Part shown: one piece after another, positions 15,051 through 23,688 of the stretch | Layout: each line of letters starts with the position of its first letter | Numbering within the stretch: position 1 is the first letter of the stretch | Source of the DNA: JAUWKC01 sp035529895 | GTDB lineage: Bacteria; Planctomycetota; Phycisphaerae; Sedimentisphaerales; Anaerobacaceae | Direction of reading: 5' to 3' | NCBI GenBank assembly: GCA_035529895.1 | Contig: DATKVV010000039.1 | Coordinates: 23,123-87,122 of the forward strand | Length of the DNA stretch: 64,000 nucleotides | Notes under the pieces: generated by a model | Databases searched by the model: none | What the model was told of the DNA's origin: nothing | What the model saw: only the letters and a program-made list of their open reading frames with translations | Program-made: the position numbers and the translations under genes

Positions 15051-17468
15051 ATGAAAGTGAAGATTCTCAAGAACGCCGTTGCTTCTATTGTACCGATGTG
15101 TGCTTTCAGCGCAGTGACAATAGCTGCCGAAAGTCCCGAATCGACAGAAATGGTCCATACGCCGCCAAGCTGGGTAGTTGCACCCATAAGTGCTCTGCTG
15201 GCTCTGGGGTTTGCGTACTTTTTCTATAAGAAAATGATGGCCGCCCCCGAAGGCACCGAAAAAATGAAGGCCATCGCCGGCTATGTCCGCGATGGTGCCT
15301 ACGCGTATCTGTTTCGTCAGTACGGTGTTGTGTCGCTCGTGTTCCTGGTGCTTCTAGCTATTTTTGCCGGCCTTGCCTATCTCGGCGTCCAGAATCCATT
15401 CGTCCCGGTTGCTTTCCTGACGGGCGGCTTTTTCAGCGGCCTCTGCGGTTTCCTTGGTATGAAGACCGCCACCAACGCCTCTTCCCGTACCGCTCAAGGC
15501 GCAAGCGAAAGCCTCAATCGAGGGCTCCAGGTCGCCTTCCGCTCCGGCGCGGTCATGGGTCTTGTCGTTGTCGGTTTCGGCCTGCTCGACATTTCACTGT
15601 GGTATTTGATTCTGGACAAGGTCGTTTACACGGCCCAGAATATGGCAGAGGGCTTGCAGCTCTTTGGCCTGACGCTGGTAAAGGCCGGCATGAGCCCCGA
15701 ACACAAACTCGTTGAAATCACCACGACCATGATTACCTTCGGCATGGGCGCTTCGACGCAGGCGCTGTTTGCCCGTGTCGGAGGCGGCATTTACACCAAG
15801 GCCGCCGACGTCGGAGCAGACCTTGTCGGCAAGGTCGAAGCGGGCATTCCCGAGGACGACCCGAGAAACCCCGCCACCATCGCCGATAACGTCGGCGACA
15901 ATGTCGGTGACGTTGCCGGTATGGGGGCCGACCTTTATGAAAGCTATTGCGGCTCTATTCTGGCAACCGCGGCCCTCGGCGCGGCCCTGCCGGCGACCGC
16001 CGTTATCGAAAGTGGTATGAGCCCGCTAAAAGCTGTTCTGGCGCCTATGGTGGTCGCAGGTCTCGGCATCGTTCTGTCGATTTTAGGCATTTTTATGGTT
16101 CGCTGCAAAGAGGACGCCAGTCAGAAGAATCTGCTGCGCGCGCTTTTGTTCGGTACTCTCGGCAGTTCAGTCATGATTCTTGTGGCGCTTGCACTGATGG
16201 CAAGGACCGACTGGATTAGCTGGGGCGTTTTTGGCTCCGTCGCGTCGGGCCTGATTGCCGGCGTCATCATAGGTCAGTCCACCGAATATTACACCTCCGA
16301 CGAATACAAACCCACCCGTGCCATCGCCGAGCAGACAAATATGGGTCCTGCAACCACAATCCTTGAGGGTTTCTCGAACGGCATGTATTCCGCGGGTCTG
16401 CCGGTGGTCACCATTGTCATCGGCATCCTGTGTGCCTTCGGGCTTGCGGGCGGCTTTTCAGATATATCGATGGGTCTTTACGGGATAGGTTTTGCCGCGG
16501 TGGGAATGCTCGCCACGTTGGGCATTACTCTGGCTACCGACGCTTACGGGCCCATAGCGGACAACGCCGGCGGAAATGCCGAAATGAGCGGGCTAGGCCC
16601 CGAAGTACGAAAAAGGACCGATGCGCTCGACGCACTGGGCAATACCACGGCAGCGACCGGAAAGGGCTTTGCCATCGGCTCAGCCGCACTGACCGCCATG
16701 GCCCTTCTGGCGGCATACATCGAAGAGATTCGTATCTGGATTGGAAGGCTTGCTTCACAGAGTGCGGATGAAATATATCGAGTTGGAAATGTCGCATTCT
16801 CGTACAAGGACGGCGTCGGGGGCGCGATAAACGCCAAGACCGCGCACGTTATGGATTTTGTCGGCGCCTACGGCCTCAATATTATGAATCCGAAACTAAT
16901 CTGCGGCCTCTTTATCGGAGCGGTAATGGCATTTGTGTTCTGTGCGATGTCCATAAAAGCGGTCGGCAGGGCGGCGGGCGCCATGGTCAATGAGGTCCGC
17001 CGGCAGTTCAGGGAAATCGCCGGCATCATGGAAGGAACGGGCCAGCCCGATTACGCGCGATGTGTCTCTATTTCGACCCGCGGGGCGCAAAAAGAAATGA
17101 TTTTGCCTTCGCTGATGGCGATTATTGTGCCGGTTCTGACGGGGCTTTTTTTGGGCGTGGCCGGTGTAATGGGGCTTCTGGCAGGAGGCTTGAGCTGCGG
17201 TTTTGTCCTTGCTATTACCCTCAACAATGCCGGCGGCGCCTGGGACAACGCTAAAAAGTACATCGAGAAGGGCGCCTACGGTGGCAAAGGCTCTCCGGCC
17301 CACAAGGCGGGGGTGGTTGGCGATACCGTCGGCGACCCCTTCAAGGACACCGCCGGACCGAGTTTGAATATCCTTATTAAGCTGATGACTATGGTCAGCG
17401 TGGTGTTCTCGGGTGTAATCGTGAAATTCGCGCCCTTTATAAGCGGCTGGCTCGGTCTGGGCAAGTAA
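15051..17468 (+). CDS. hppA: Membrane-bound ion-pumping pyrophosphatase
   Basis: An integral membrane enzyme of 805 residues and about 16 membrane helices that couples pyrophosphate hydrolysis to export of H+ or Na+. The active-site loops are intact: DVGADLVGKVEAGIPEDDPR, then DNVGDNVGDVAGMGADL, DAYGPIADNAGG and GDTVGDPFKDTAGPS. In the diagnostic position the sequence is GNTTAATGKGFAIGS, with Ala and Gly rather than the Lys of potassium-independent pumps, so it should be of the K+-dependent class, which includes both Na+ and H+ pumps. It is somewhat longer than average owing to an N-terminal signal-like segment and the insertion around residues 560-590. Confidence 0.96.
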   Translation: MKVKILKNAVASIVPMCAFSAVTIAAESPESTEMVHTPPSWVVAPISALLALGFAYFFYKKMMAAPEGTEKMKAIAGYVRDGAYAYLFRQYGVVSLVFLVLLAIFAGLAYLGVQNPFVPVAFLTGGFFSGLCGFLGMKTATNASSRTAQGASESLNRGLQVAFRSGAVMGLVVVGFGLLDISLWYLILDKVVYTAQNMAEGLQLFGLTLVKAGMSPEHKLVEITTTMITFGMGASTQALFARVGGGIYTKAADVGADLVGKVEAGIPEDDPRNPATIADNVGDNVGDVAGMGADLYESYCGSILATAALGAALPATAVIESGMSPLKAVLAPMVVAGLGIVLSILGIFMVRCKEDASQKNLLRALLFGTLGSSVMILVALALMARTDWISWGVFGSVASGLIAGVIIGQSTEYYTSDEYKPTRAIAEQTNMGPATTILEGFSNGMYSAGLPVVTIVIGILCAFGLAGGFSDISMGLYGIGFAAVGMLATLGITLATDAYGPIADNAGGNAEMSGLGPEVRKRTDALDALGNTTAATGKGFAIGSAALTAMALLAAYIEEIRIWIGRLASQSADEIYRVGNVAFSYKDGVGGAINAKTAHVMDFVGAYGLNIMNPKLICGLFIGAVMAFVFCAMSIKAVGRAAGAMVNEVRRQFREIAGIMEGTGQPDYARCVSISTRGAQKEMILPSLMAIIVPVLTGLFLGVAGVMGLLAGGLSCGFVLAITLNNAGGAWDNAKKYIEKGAYGGKGSPAHKAGVVGDTVGDPFKDTAGPSLNILIKLMTMVSVVFSGVIVKFAPFISGWLGLGK

Positions 17469-17518
17469 TCCGTGTATGAGCTGACTTTTTTGCCCATACA
17501 AAGAAAGTGAGGTGTAAA

Positions 17519-17641
17519 ATGGTCAGCAGGCACCACCATATTGACAGTGACCGAGTCTTTTTCTGGCTAAAGATGCTTCTGGTCCTGGCAGTTATTATCA
17601 TTTTCGGTTACTTGTTTTGCAAGGCGCGTTCCTGTTATTAA
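17519..17641 (+). CDS. Small single-helix membrane protein (40 residues)
   Basis: A short frame that follows hppA by 50 bases. It encodes a polar head with three His residues (RHHHIDSD), a hydrophobic helix (MLLVLAVIIIFGYLF) and a short Cys/Lys/Arg tail. The upstream GTGAGGTG can act as ribosome-binding site. A terminator lies 45 bases after its stop, so it is probably the last gene of the hppA transcript. A role as an accessory subunit of the pump is a guess from position only. Confidence 0.5.
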   Translation: MVSRHHHIDSDRVFFWLKMLLVLAVIIIFGYLFCKARSCY

Positions 17642-17685
17642 CCGCAAGCCAGTTGACGTACACGTCTGCTTTGGTTAGTCTATCG

Positions 17686-17713
17686 GGGTGGTCGAGTCGG
17701 CCGCCCTTTTTTT
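17686..17713 (+). terminator. Rho-independent terminator after the hppA unit
   Basis: GGGTGG (17686-17691) pairs with CCGCCC (17701-17706) with one G-T pair and is followed directly by seven T residues. Confidence 0.7.
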
Positions 17714-17734
17714 ATTGGAAATAAGAGGGTTTTA

Positions 17735-18097
17735 TTGGCAGAGAAGGCAAACACAGAGGCAAGAGCTTTTGCTTTGGCCGCCGCTCAATTGGCGGACGGG
17801 CGGCACTGCAGCGATATTGTGGTGCTTGACTTAACAGGCATATCACCCGCGACGGACTATTTCGTAATCGCTACCGGCACGAGTAACAGACAGATGCGCA
17901 CCGTCGCCGACGAAATCTGCGAGGATGCAAAAAAACGCGGCCTGCACCGCTTCGGCCGGGCCGGGTATGAGCAGGCACGCTGGATTCTGCTGGACTTTAT
18001 CGACGTCGTCATTCACATCTTCGACCGCGAGTACCGGGAGTATTACGACCTCGAATTGCTCTGGGGCGATGCAAAGAAATTGACTATCGATAAATGA
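17735..18097 (+). CDS. rsfS: Ribosome silencing factor
   Basis: A 120-residue RsfS/Iojap protein that binds L14 and blocks subunit joining when nutrients run short. Typical features are DIVVLDLTGISPATDYFVIATG near the N-terminus and ARWILLDFIDVVIHIFDREYREYYDLELLW at the end. The start is a TTG with AAGAGGG upstream; no ATG is available in a sensible position. In many bacteria rsfS neighbours nadD, but here nadD is 16 kb away. Confidence 0.94.
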   Translation: MAEKANTEARAFALAAAQLADGRHCSDIVVLDLTGISPATDYFVIATGTSNRQMRTVADEICEDAKKRGLHRFGRAGYEQARWILLDFIDVVIHIFDREYREYYDLELLWGDAKKLTIDK

Positions 18098-18115
18098 TGA
18101 TTGATTATTGAAAAA

Positions 18116-18150
18116 GCAGCCACAGAGAACACAGAGACCACAGAGATATA
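18116..18150 (+). repeat. CACAGAG-type repeat, left copy
   Basis: Starts CAGCCACAGAGAACACAGAG and continues in the same pattern to 18150. Its inverted partner lies at 19429-19460, just before argS; a degenerate copy lies at 18553-18573. Confidence 0.7.
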
Positions 18151-18175
18151 GCTAAAGAGAGCTTGTGAACGTATA

Positions 18176-18541
18176 ATGGCTGATGATTTGACAGAGCGAA
18201 TTATAGGTGCTGCTGTAGAAGTGCACAGGGAACTGGGTCCAGGGTTGCTGGAGTCCATCTATGAGGAGGCACTGTGTCACGAATTTGAGTTGCAAGGCAT
18301 AAGGTACCAGCGGCAAGTTCCAGCGGATATTATGTATAAAGGAAAGGTTATCAGGGGCCAGCGGCTTGACTTGCTGGTGGAGGCAGAGGTTGTTGTTGAA
18401 ATTAAGTCCTACGGCGCGCCGCCCGATACTGTAATTTCACAGACTATTTCTTATTTGAAAGCAACCAAACTGAAGCGCGGCCTTATTATCAACTTCGGAC
18501 AGAAACGACTTGTCGATGGCGTCAAACGCGTTTCCGTTTAG
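18176..18541 (+). CDS. GxxExxY protein
   Basis: A 121-residue member of the GxxExxY family, named for the motif seen here as GLLESIYEEAL. The rest has the shape of a PD-(D/E)XK nuclease core: RLDLLVEAEVVVEIKSY contains Asp and E-x-K, and later YLKATKLKRGLIINFG. The cellular role is not established; copies are scattered in genomes and are often bordered by CACAGAG-rich repeats, as here. It lies inside an insertion between rsfS and argS together with a broken FRG-domain gene. Confidence 0.9.
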   Translation: MADDLTERIIGAAVEVHRELGPGLLESIYEEALCHEFELQGIRYQRQVPADIMYKGKVIRGQRLDLLVEAEVVVEIKSYGAPPDTVISQTISYLKATKLKRGLIINFGQKRLVDGVKRVSV

Positions 18542-18552
18542 TTTTTTCGGTT

Positions 18553-18573
18553 AGCCACAGAGGACACAAAGAG
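18553..18573 (+). repeat. CACAGAG-type repeat, middle copy
   Basis: AGCCACAGAGGACACAAAGAG, a shortened version of the copy at 18116, between the GxxExxY gene and the FRG pseudogene and in the same orientation as the left copy. Confidence 0.55.
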
Positions 18574-18613
18574 CAGGGAGCAAAATAGACTCGTTGTAAG
18601 AGTGGTCAATACA

Positions 18614-19412
18614 ATGAAAGAGCAAACGCTCAAATCGTGGGAACAGTTTGAAGATGTCTTAATAAGAACGATTTCTGATACGAGAGATTTGAAAGAAAAA
18701 ACAGAATCATATGTAAGCTATCCTCTTTTAAGAGGACATAGTAATTCGGAGTGGCATTTGGAATCGAGCCTTGAAAGGATAAAGAAGGGGATATGTCTTT
18801 CGGATTATTACACAACGATGAAGATTGCTCATGAACACGTCGCAACGTGCACCGGAAGCAAATGGGATTTGAGTACAAGAGCGCACTTTGGAGATTTTGA
18901 ACTACCCGCCTATGAATTTATGGCCTACTTGAGGCACAATGGTTTTCCTTCCCCTCTATTGGACTGGACGCGGTCTCCATACGTAGCGGCATATTTTGCG
19001 TTTAGAGACATGTGGTATGTTGGAGATGGTGCGGCTTATGTATCAATTTTCATTTAGAGAATACTGTGGGGGCGGGAAAACTGCATGTGCCCAAAAGCCG
19101 CATATTTGCACTTTAGGCCCTACCATAGCAACTGACCCAAAGCATTATTTGCAGCAGAGCGAATATTCGGTCTGCGTTAGGAGAGAAGGCGAAGAAACAT
19201 GCTTTGCAAGTTACGAAGATGTTGAGGAAGAAGAAGGACAAGACGAGCTGCTTGAGTACAATTTCCCGGGCTCAGAGGCACTGAAGGTGCTTGGGAAACT
19301 GGATTTAATGAATATCACAGCATACTCACTCTTCAATTCGGAAAGTAGTCTGATGGAGACATTGGCTTTGCGCGAAATGGTTTTGAAATGGGGTCAGGTC
19401 ATTAGCCCGTGA
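18614..19412 (+). pseudogene. FRG-domain protein, frameshifted
   Basis: The first frame encodes 143 residues including YPLLRGHSNSEWHLESSLER (the FRG motif region) and LLDWTRSPYVAAYFAF, then meets TAG at 19055-19057. The frame one base over continues from REYCGGGKTACAQKPHI through IGPTIAT-like and YLQQSEYSVCV segments to SLFNSESSLMETLALREMV, the usual C-terminal end of the family. Removing one T from the run before the stop (SIFI-REY) rejoins the two parts. FRG proteins are often found in defence-associated loci. The gene seems inactivated or, less likely, contains a sequencing error. Confidence 0.8.
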
Positions 19413-19428
19413 ATGTGAATGGGAAAAT

Positions 19429-19460
19429 TATCTCTGTGTTCTCTGTGACCTCTGTGGCTG
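19429..19460 (-). repeat. CACAGAG-type repeat, right inverted copy
   Basis: On the minus strand it begins CAGCCACAGAGGTCACAGAG and ends ACACAGAGATA, matching the left copy at 18116 at both ends. It ends 7 bases before the argS start codon, so it forms the argS leader. Confidence 0.7.
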
Positions 19461-19467
19461 GCTTATA

Positions 19468-21525
19468 ATGAAAGCTGTAATTGACATACTTGAGGAAAGA
19501 ATAACCGCTGCGATGGCTGGCGTTACAGGCCGGGAGGGTTGCCCGGCGGTCGTCCGACCCGCTGTCGACCCAAGATTCGGGGACTATCAGGCCAACGGCA
19601 TAATGGCGGCGGCCAAGAAGATGCAGACAAAGCCTCGTAAACTTGCCGAACTGGTCGCAGCGAAGCTGGACCTTGACGACCTTTGCGAGCCTCCTGAAAT
19701 AGCGGGGCCGGGCTTTATAAACCTGCGACTGAAGCGGGAATTTGTCGCCGACAGGCTCCTTGAAATCAACGCCGACCACGAACATCGCCTTGGCATAGAG
19801 AAAGTCGGCCAGCCGAAAATCATCGTTGTCGATTTTAGCGGCCCCAACATCGCCAAGCAGATGCACGTTGGCCACCTCCGCAGCACCATAATCGGCGACT
19901 GTATCTGCCGGCTGCTCGAATTCCTCGGCCACAAAGTTATCCGACAAAACCATATCGGCGACTGGGGAACGAATTTTGGAATGGTTATTCTTGGTCTATG
20001 GCATGTATGCATGGGCGAGGAGAAATGTGGAGACCAAGAGCCATATTATCAAACCGAAATGGGCGAATTAAGGATCCACGCAAAAGAGCGACAGAGCTTA
20101 AGAGTCATCTGCCAATGCATACGCGACCGTGGTGAGAAAGACTGGCGCGAAGACTCTAAGGAAGAACTGGGAGATGGCAGAAAGTTCTTCAAGCCTTTTC
20201 TTGAGAGACTCGAAGACTGCCAGAAGGATGATGTCTGGCCGAAGATATTACTTGCCTATCAATATGTGAATTTACTTGAAGAAACTGTTGCGGGTGTGGG
20301 GCTGATGATTCCAACACGTAAGAAGAAGGAATTTCATAAAGAAGATGAAAGGTCTTTTGATTATGTATCAATACCGTATGAATCTCTCTCGCGTCATGTA
20401 ACAGCATGTTATTTGCAGAATATCGATGATGAAGATAATGAGCAGGAGAAGAGGGCTTGGAAACGCATTAGCAGAATCTCAGTGGAAGATTGTCAGGAAA
20501 TATATGACGTCTTGGGCGTAAATCTCACGGTAAAAGATGTGCGCGGGGAGAGTTTTTATAAGGACATGCTGCGAGATGTTGTGCAGGAGTTGAAGGATAA
20601 AGGTCTTGCAGAGAATTCCAAGGGGGCGGTTTGTGTCTTTCCGGAGGGGTTCAAGAATAAAGAGGGTGAGCACTTACCATTTATTGTCCAGAAGTCTGAT
20701 AAGGCGTATCTTTATGCGACGACGGATTTGGCGGCTATCCGCTATCGGATAAATGAACTGAAAGCACAAGGGATTGTTTATGTAACCGACGCGCGACAGA
20801 AGCTGCATTTTGAGATGCTTTTTGCCGTTGCGAGAATGGCCAAGTGGGTCGGCGACGATGTTGACCTCGTGCACGTTATGTTCGGCAGCGTGCTCGGCGA
20901 AAATGGCAGGCCCTTGAAAACACGCGCCGGCGAGAACGTTAAGCTCAAGGAGCTGCTCGATGAGGCTGTGGAACGTGCAAAGACAATTGTCGAGCAAAAG
21001 AATCCCGACCTGCCTGCGAAAAGGAAGGATGAGATTGCCAAGGCTGTTGGGATTGGCGCGGTTAAATACGCAGACTTCTCCAACAACCGAACAAGCGATT
21101 ATGTCTTCAGCTTCGAGAAGATGCTGGCCATGGACGGCAACACCGCCCCCTACATGCAATACGCCTACGCACGCATAAAGTCAATCGAGCGAAAGGGCCA
21201 AAGCCGTGATATAGATATAGAGACTGAACTTGCCGGCTTGAAAAAGTTAAACCTGACCGAACCCGACGAGTTAAGCCTTGCAAAATATCTGCTTCGCTTT
21301 GGAGAAGCAATACAAGCGGCGGTCGAAGATTACAGGCCGAACTATCTGACGGCGTACCTTTACGAGCTGGCCCAGAAGTTCAGCGCCTTTTACACGAATT
21401 GTCCTGTCCTCGACGCCCCGCCGGACAAGAGGCCTACCCGACTGTTGCTTTGTGATTTGACCGCGAAGACCATCAAGCATGGCCTGACCGAGCTTCTGGG
21501 CATCCAGGTTGTCGAGCAGATGTAG
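19468..21525 (+). CDS. argS: Arginyl-tRNA synthetase with an enlarged catalytic-domain insertion
   Basis: A class I synthetase of 685 residues; most are 550-600. The N-terminal tRNA-D-loop domain is followed by the HIGH equivalent HVGH (in AKQMHVGHLRSTIIGD), GDWGTNFGMVI, then KTRAGENVKL in place of KMSKS as in many ArgRS, and the helical anticodon-binding domain with GNTAPYMQYAYARI. Between GDWGTNFGMVI and LGVNLTVKDVRGESFY there are about 174 residues where E. coli ArgRS has about 88. That insert uses AT-richer codons than the rest and is highly charged. It probably extends the connective region; activity should be retained because all core motifs are present. Confidence 0.94.
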   Translation: MKAVIDILEERITAAMAGVTGREGCPAVVRPAVDPRFGDYQANGIMAAAKKMQTKPRKLAELVAAKLDLDDLCEPPEIAGPGFINLRLKREFVADRLLEINADHEHRLGIEKVGQPKIIVVDFSGPNIAKQMHVGHLRSTIIGDCICRLLEFLGHKVIRQNHIGDWGTNFGMVILGLWHVCMGEEKCGDQEPYYQTEMGELRIHAKERQSLRVICQCIRDRGEKDWREDSKEELGDGRKFFKPFLERLEDCQKDDVWPKILLAYQYVNLLEETVAGVGLMIPTRKKKEFHKEDERSFDYVSIPYESLSRHVTACYLQNIDDEDNEQEKRAWKRISRISVEDCQEIYDVLGVNLTVKDVRGESFYKDMLRDVVQELKDKGLAENSKGAVCVFPEGFKNKEGEHLPFIVQKSDKAYLYATTDLAAIRYRINELKAQGIVYVTDARQKLHFEMLFAVARMAKWVGDDVDLVHVMFGSVLGENGRPLKTRAGENVKLKELLDEAVERAKTIVEQKNPDLPAKRKDEIAKAVGIGAVKYADFSNNRTSDYVFSFEKMLAMDGNTAPYMQYAYARIKSIERKGQSRDIDIETELAGLKKLNLTEPDELSLAKYLLRFGEAIQAAVEDYRPNYLTAYLYELAQKFSAFYTNCPVLDAPPDKRPTRLLLCDLTAKTIKHGLTELLGIQVVEQM

Positions 21526-21536
21526 GGGGTGCAGCA

Positions 21537-21947
21537 ATGAGAATCGTTGAAAAAGATTTTCGCCTAAGCACTAAAAAGCGTAACGAGATGATCGACATTA
21601 CCAGCGAGGTCGGCTCAATTGTCAGCCAATCCGGCATCACTACGGGTGACGTAATCGTCTATTGTCCTCATACAACGGCGGCAATTACAATAAACGAAAA
21701 CGCCGACCCTTCCGTTCCCCACGATATACTCCTGACCCTCGAGGAGTTGATACCACATCATCGCGCGGGCTACAGGCATTTTGAGGGAAACTCCGATGCG
21801 CATGCCAAGAGTTCAATAGTTGGCTGCAGCAGGCAAATCCTCATAAAAGACAAATCAATGAACCTTGGCACCTGGCAGGGCATCTTTTTCTGTGAATTTG
21901 ACGGCCCCCGCAGCAGGAGAGTAATTGTCCAGGTCCGCGGCGAATGA
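21537..21947 (+). CDS. YjbQ family protein (UPF0047)
   Basis: A 136-residue member of the YjbQ/UPF0047 family. The metal-binding pattern is visible in CPHTTAAITINENADP and GHRHFEGNSDAH-like YRHFEGNSDAHAKSS, and the end GTWQGIFFCEFDGPRSRRV is diagnostic. Some members have weak thiamine-phosphate synthase activity, but the physiological role is unsettled. It starts 11 bases after argS and may be co-transcribed with it. Confidence 0.93.
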   Translation: MRIVEKDFRLSTKKRNEMIDITSEVGSIVSQSGITTGDVIVYCPHTTAAITINENADPSVPHDILLTLEELIPHHRAGYRHFEGNSDAHAKSSIVGCSRQILIKDKSMNLGTWQGIFFCEFDGPRSRRVIVQVRGE

Positions 21948-21991
21948 GGAAACAATCGGCTTGCATCTGTTCTTGTTGAGGATGGTAAACA

Positions 21992-23182
21992 GTGAAGAAT
22001 GGGTATTGCCGCGGGATTAGCGCAAATATAATCCTGTTAGGCATCGTCAGTTTCCTGAACGATGTGAGCAGTGAAATGATAATGCCTGTTTTACCGATGT
22101 TTATCACCGCACTGGGCGGCGCCGGTCTGGCCGTCGGCCTAATCGGGGGTCTGAGAGACTGCATTTCGAGCATTCTGCAGGTTCTGTGCGGCTATTGGTC
22201 CGATAGAACGGGCAAGAGGAAGATATTTGTCTGGTCGGGATACCTTGTTTCGGCTGTTTTCAAACTATCTCTGGCTTTTTGCAGGACGTACCCTCTTGCT
22301 ATACTTTTGGCCGGTCTGGAGAGGATGGGCAAGGGGTTGAGAACCGCCGCACGGGACGCAATTATTGCCGACTCAATGCCCGCCCAGAGAGGTAAAGGCT
22401 TTGGAGTTCACCGGGCTTTGGACTCCTCCGGTGCGATTCTGGGCTCAATCCTCGCGTTTTTGCTGCTTTCGCTGCTGAATGTCGGCTATCGGCCTGTCAT
22501 ATTCATAGCCGGGGTGATTGGCCTGGCTTCCCTGATTGCGATGCGTTTTGTAAAAGACGCCGGAGCACAGCGGCACAATATTAGCCTGAAGGTGGGATTG
22601 AGAGCCCTTCCAAAACCTCTGAGACTGTTTATTGTGGTTTCCGGGGTATTCGCTCTTGGGAATTTCAGTTACATGTTTTTCATAATTCGGGCGCAGCAAA
22701 GCTTTTCGGGTAAACTATCGGTCGCAGTTCCCATTCTTTTGTACGCTCTTTTTAATATTGTTTATGCAATTCTTGCCGTTCCTTTCGGGCATCTGTCGGA
22801 TAGAATCGGAAGGGGAAAAGTCATTATTCTTGGCTATTTGTTGTTTGCGCTAACCTCGTTTGGCTTCGCGGCTTTTACTTCGCTGCCTGCTTTTGTGCTA
22901 TTATTTGCCCTTTACGGTGCAACATACGCGGCGATTGATGGCACACAGCGGGCTTTTGTGGCCGACTTGTCTTGCCGGACTTTAGAAGCCACGGCCTTGG
23001 GGACATTTCACACCACGATAGGTGTTTCGGCTTTGGCGGCAGGTCTTGTGGCGGGTTTTCTGTGGCAAAACATCGGCGCAAGCGTGACTTTCATTTATGG
23101 CGGCGTCGTGGCTTTGGTTGCAACGCTCTTGTTGATAGTTTTCAGAGGCTCCTTTTGCCGTGTGGGAGAACCAACCGGATAG
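21992..23182 (+). CDS. MFS transporter
   Basis: A 396-residue inner-membrane protein with about 12 hydrophobic segments. The loop between helices 2 and 3, GYWSDRTGKRK, is the classical major-facilitator motif A, and a second copy, GHLSDRIGRGK, lies in the C-terminal half. The region EMIMPVLPMFITALGG resembles multidrug or sugar-efflux branches, but the substrate cannot be assigned. The start is GTG with GAGG upstream. It is separated from yjbQ by 44 bases. Confidence 0.9.
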   Translation: MKNGYCRGISANIILLGIVSFLNDVSSEMIMPVLPMFITALGGAGLAVGLIGGLRDCISSILQVLCGYWSDRTGKRKIFVWSGYLVSAVFKLSLAFCRTYPLAILLAGLERMGKGLRTAARDAIIADSMPAQRGKGFGVHRALDSSGAILGSILAFLLLSLLNVGYRPVIFIAGVIGLASLIAMRFVKDAGAQRHNISLKVGLRALPKPLRLFIVVSGVFALGNFSYMFFIIRAQQSFSGKLSVAVPILLYALFNIVYAILAVPFGHLSDRIGRGKVIILGYLLFALTSFGFAAFTSLPAFVLLFALYGATYAAIDGTQRAFVADLSCRTLEATALGTFHTTIGVSALAAGLVAGFLWQNIGASVTFIYGGVVALVATLLLIVFRGSFCRVGEPTG

Positions 23183-23310
23183 ACTGCGTTCCTGGGCATG
23201 GAGCGCTGCGACGTCATGTGTTATTCTCTGAATTTGGCGAGTTTCTCTTTCGTAAATTGAGGGTCTGTGTGGATTTGGACGACCGCAGAGTCGGTTCTGC
23301 AAAGGTACAT

Positions 23311-23509
23311 AAAAAAGGCGAGGTGGTGGGACCGGCTGGGGGGGAAACCGGCGTGCCACGCTGCCTCGCCGAGGTTCATAAGCTGCGTACGAGCAGCCGC
23401 ATTTCACAACGTCAGATAATACGCCAAATCTACCGCCTTCAGAAAAGCCTGTCAAACAAAAAATAAACAACCTCAGGGGTGTTTTCTCCCCCGATTACTT
23501 AAACCCAAC
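23311..23509 (-). ncRNA. Candidate small RNA between an MFS gene and topoisomerase VI subunit A
   Basis: On the minus strand a promoter (23544-23516) and a second one (23455-23427) both lead into a region that ends in a large hairpin: GGCGAGG (23370-23364) with CCTCGCC (23323-23317), inner pairing CCGG/CCGG and GTGG/CCAC, then six T residues (23316-23311). A second hairpin GCTGC/GCAGC lies just upstream. The transcript would be about 110 or 200 nt. It matches neither the SRP apical consensus nor tmRNA as far as I can see. The family is unknown. Confidence 0.45.
23427..23455 (-). promoter_or_regulatory. Promoter, proximal, of the candidate RNA
   Basis: Minus-strand TTGACA (23455-23450), 17-base spacer, TAGATT (23432-23427). 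It would start a transcript near 23420. Confidence 0.45.
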
Positions 23510-23515
23510 ATTGGG

Positions 23516-23544
23516 ATTATACCCCCTACGGGGATAAAATGCAA
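23516..23544 (-). promoter_or_regulatory. Promoter, distal, of the candidate RNA
   Basis: Minus-strand TTGCAT (23544-23539), 17-base spacer, perfect TATAAT (23521-23516). It would start a transcript near 23509. Confidence 0.5.
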
Positions 23545-23688
23545 GCACAAAATCGCTTTTTTTTTGTTTTTTTCGGGTGTTCCATTACCCCACCGCCCCC
23601 CAAGCCCCGGAACAGCTTGAATTTTTCGGCGTGTTAGCGTAGATTATGGCAAATAAACATAAGGTTGTTACTTTTTGGGAGCTTTCCA

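Larger units (their letters stand above)
23183..23688. other. Intergenic stretch with a candidate minus-strand RNA
   Basis: No protein gene is supported in these 506 bases. Two minus-strand promoters and a strong terminator lie here and are listed separately. Plus-strand homopolymers (T runs near 23560-23575) precede the topoisomerase gene. Confidence 0.5.

Noticed and set aside
23311..23420. Bacterial SRP (4.5S) RNA on the minus strand
   Set aside because: Length and terminator would fit, but the invariant apical GGAA loop with its AGCAG partner strand is absent on both strands.
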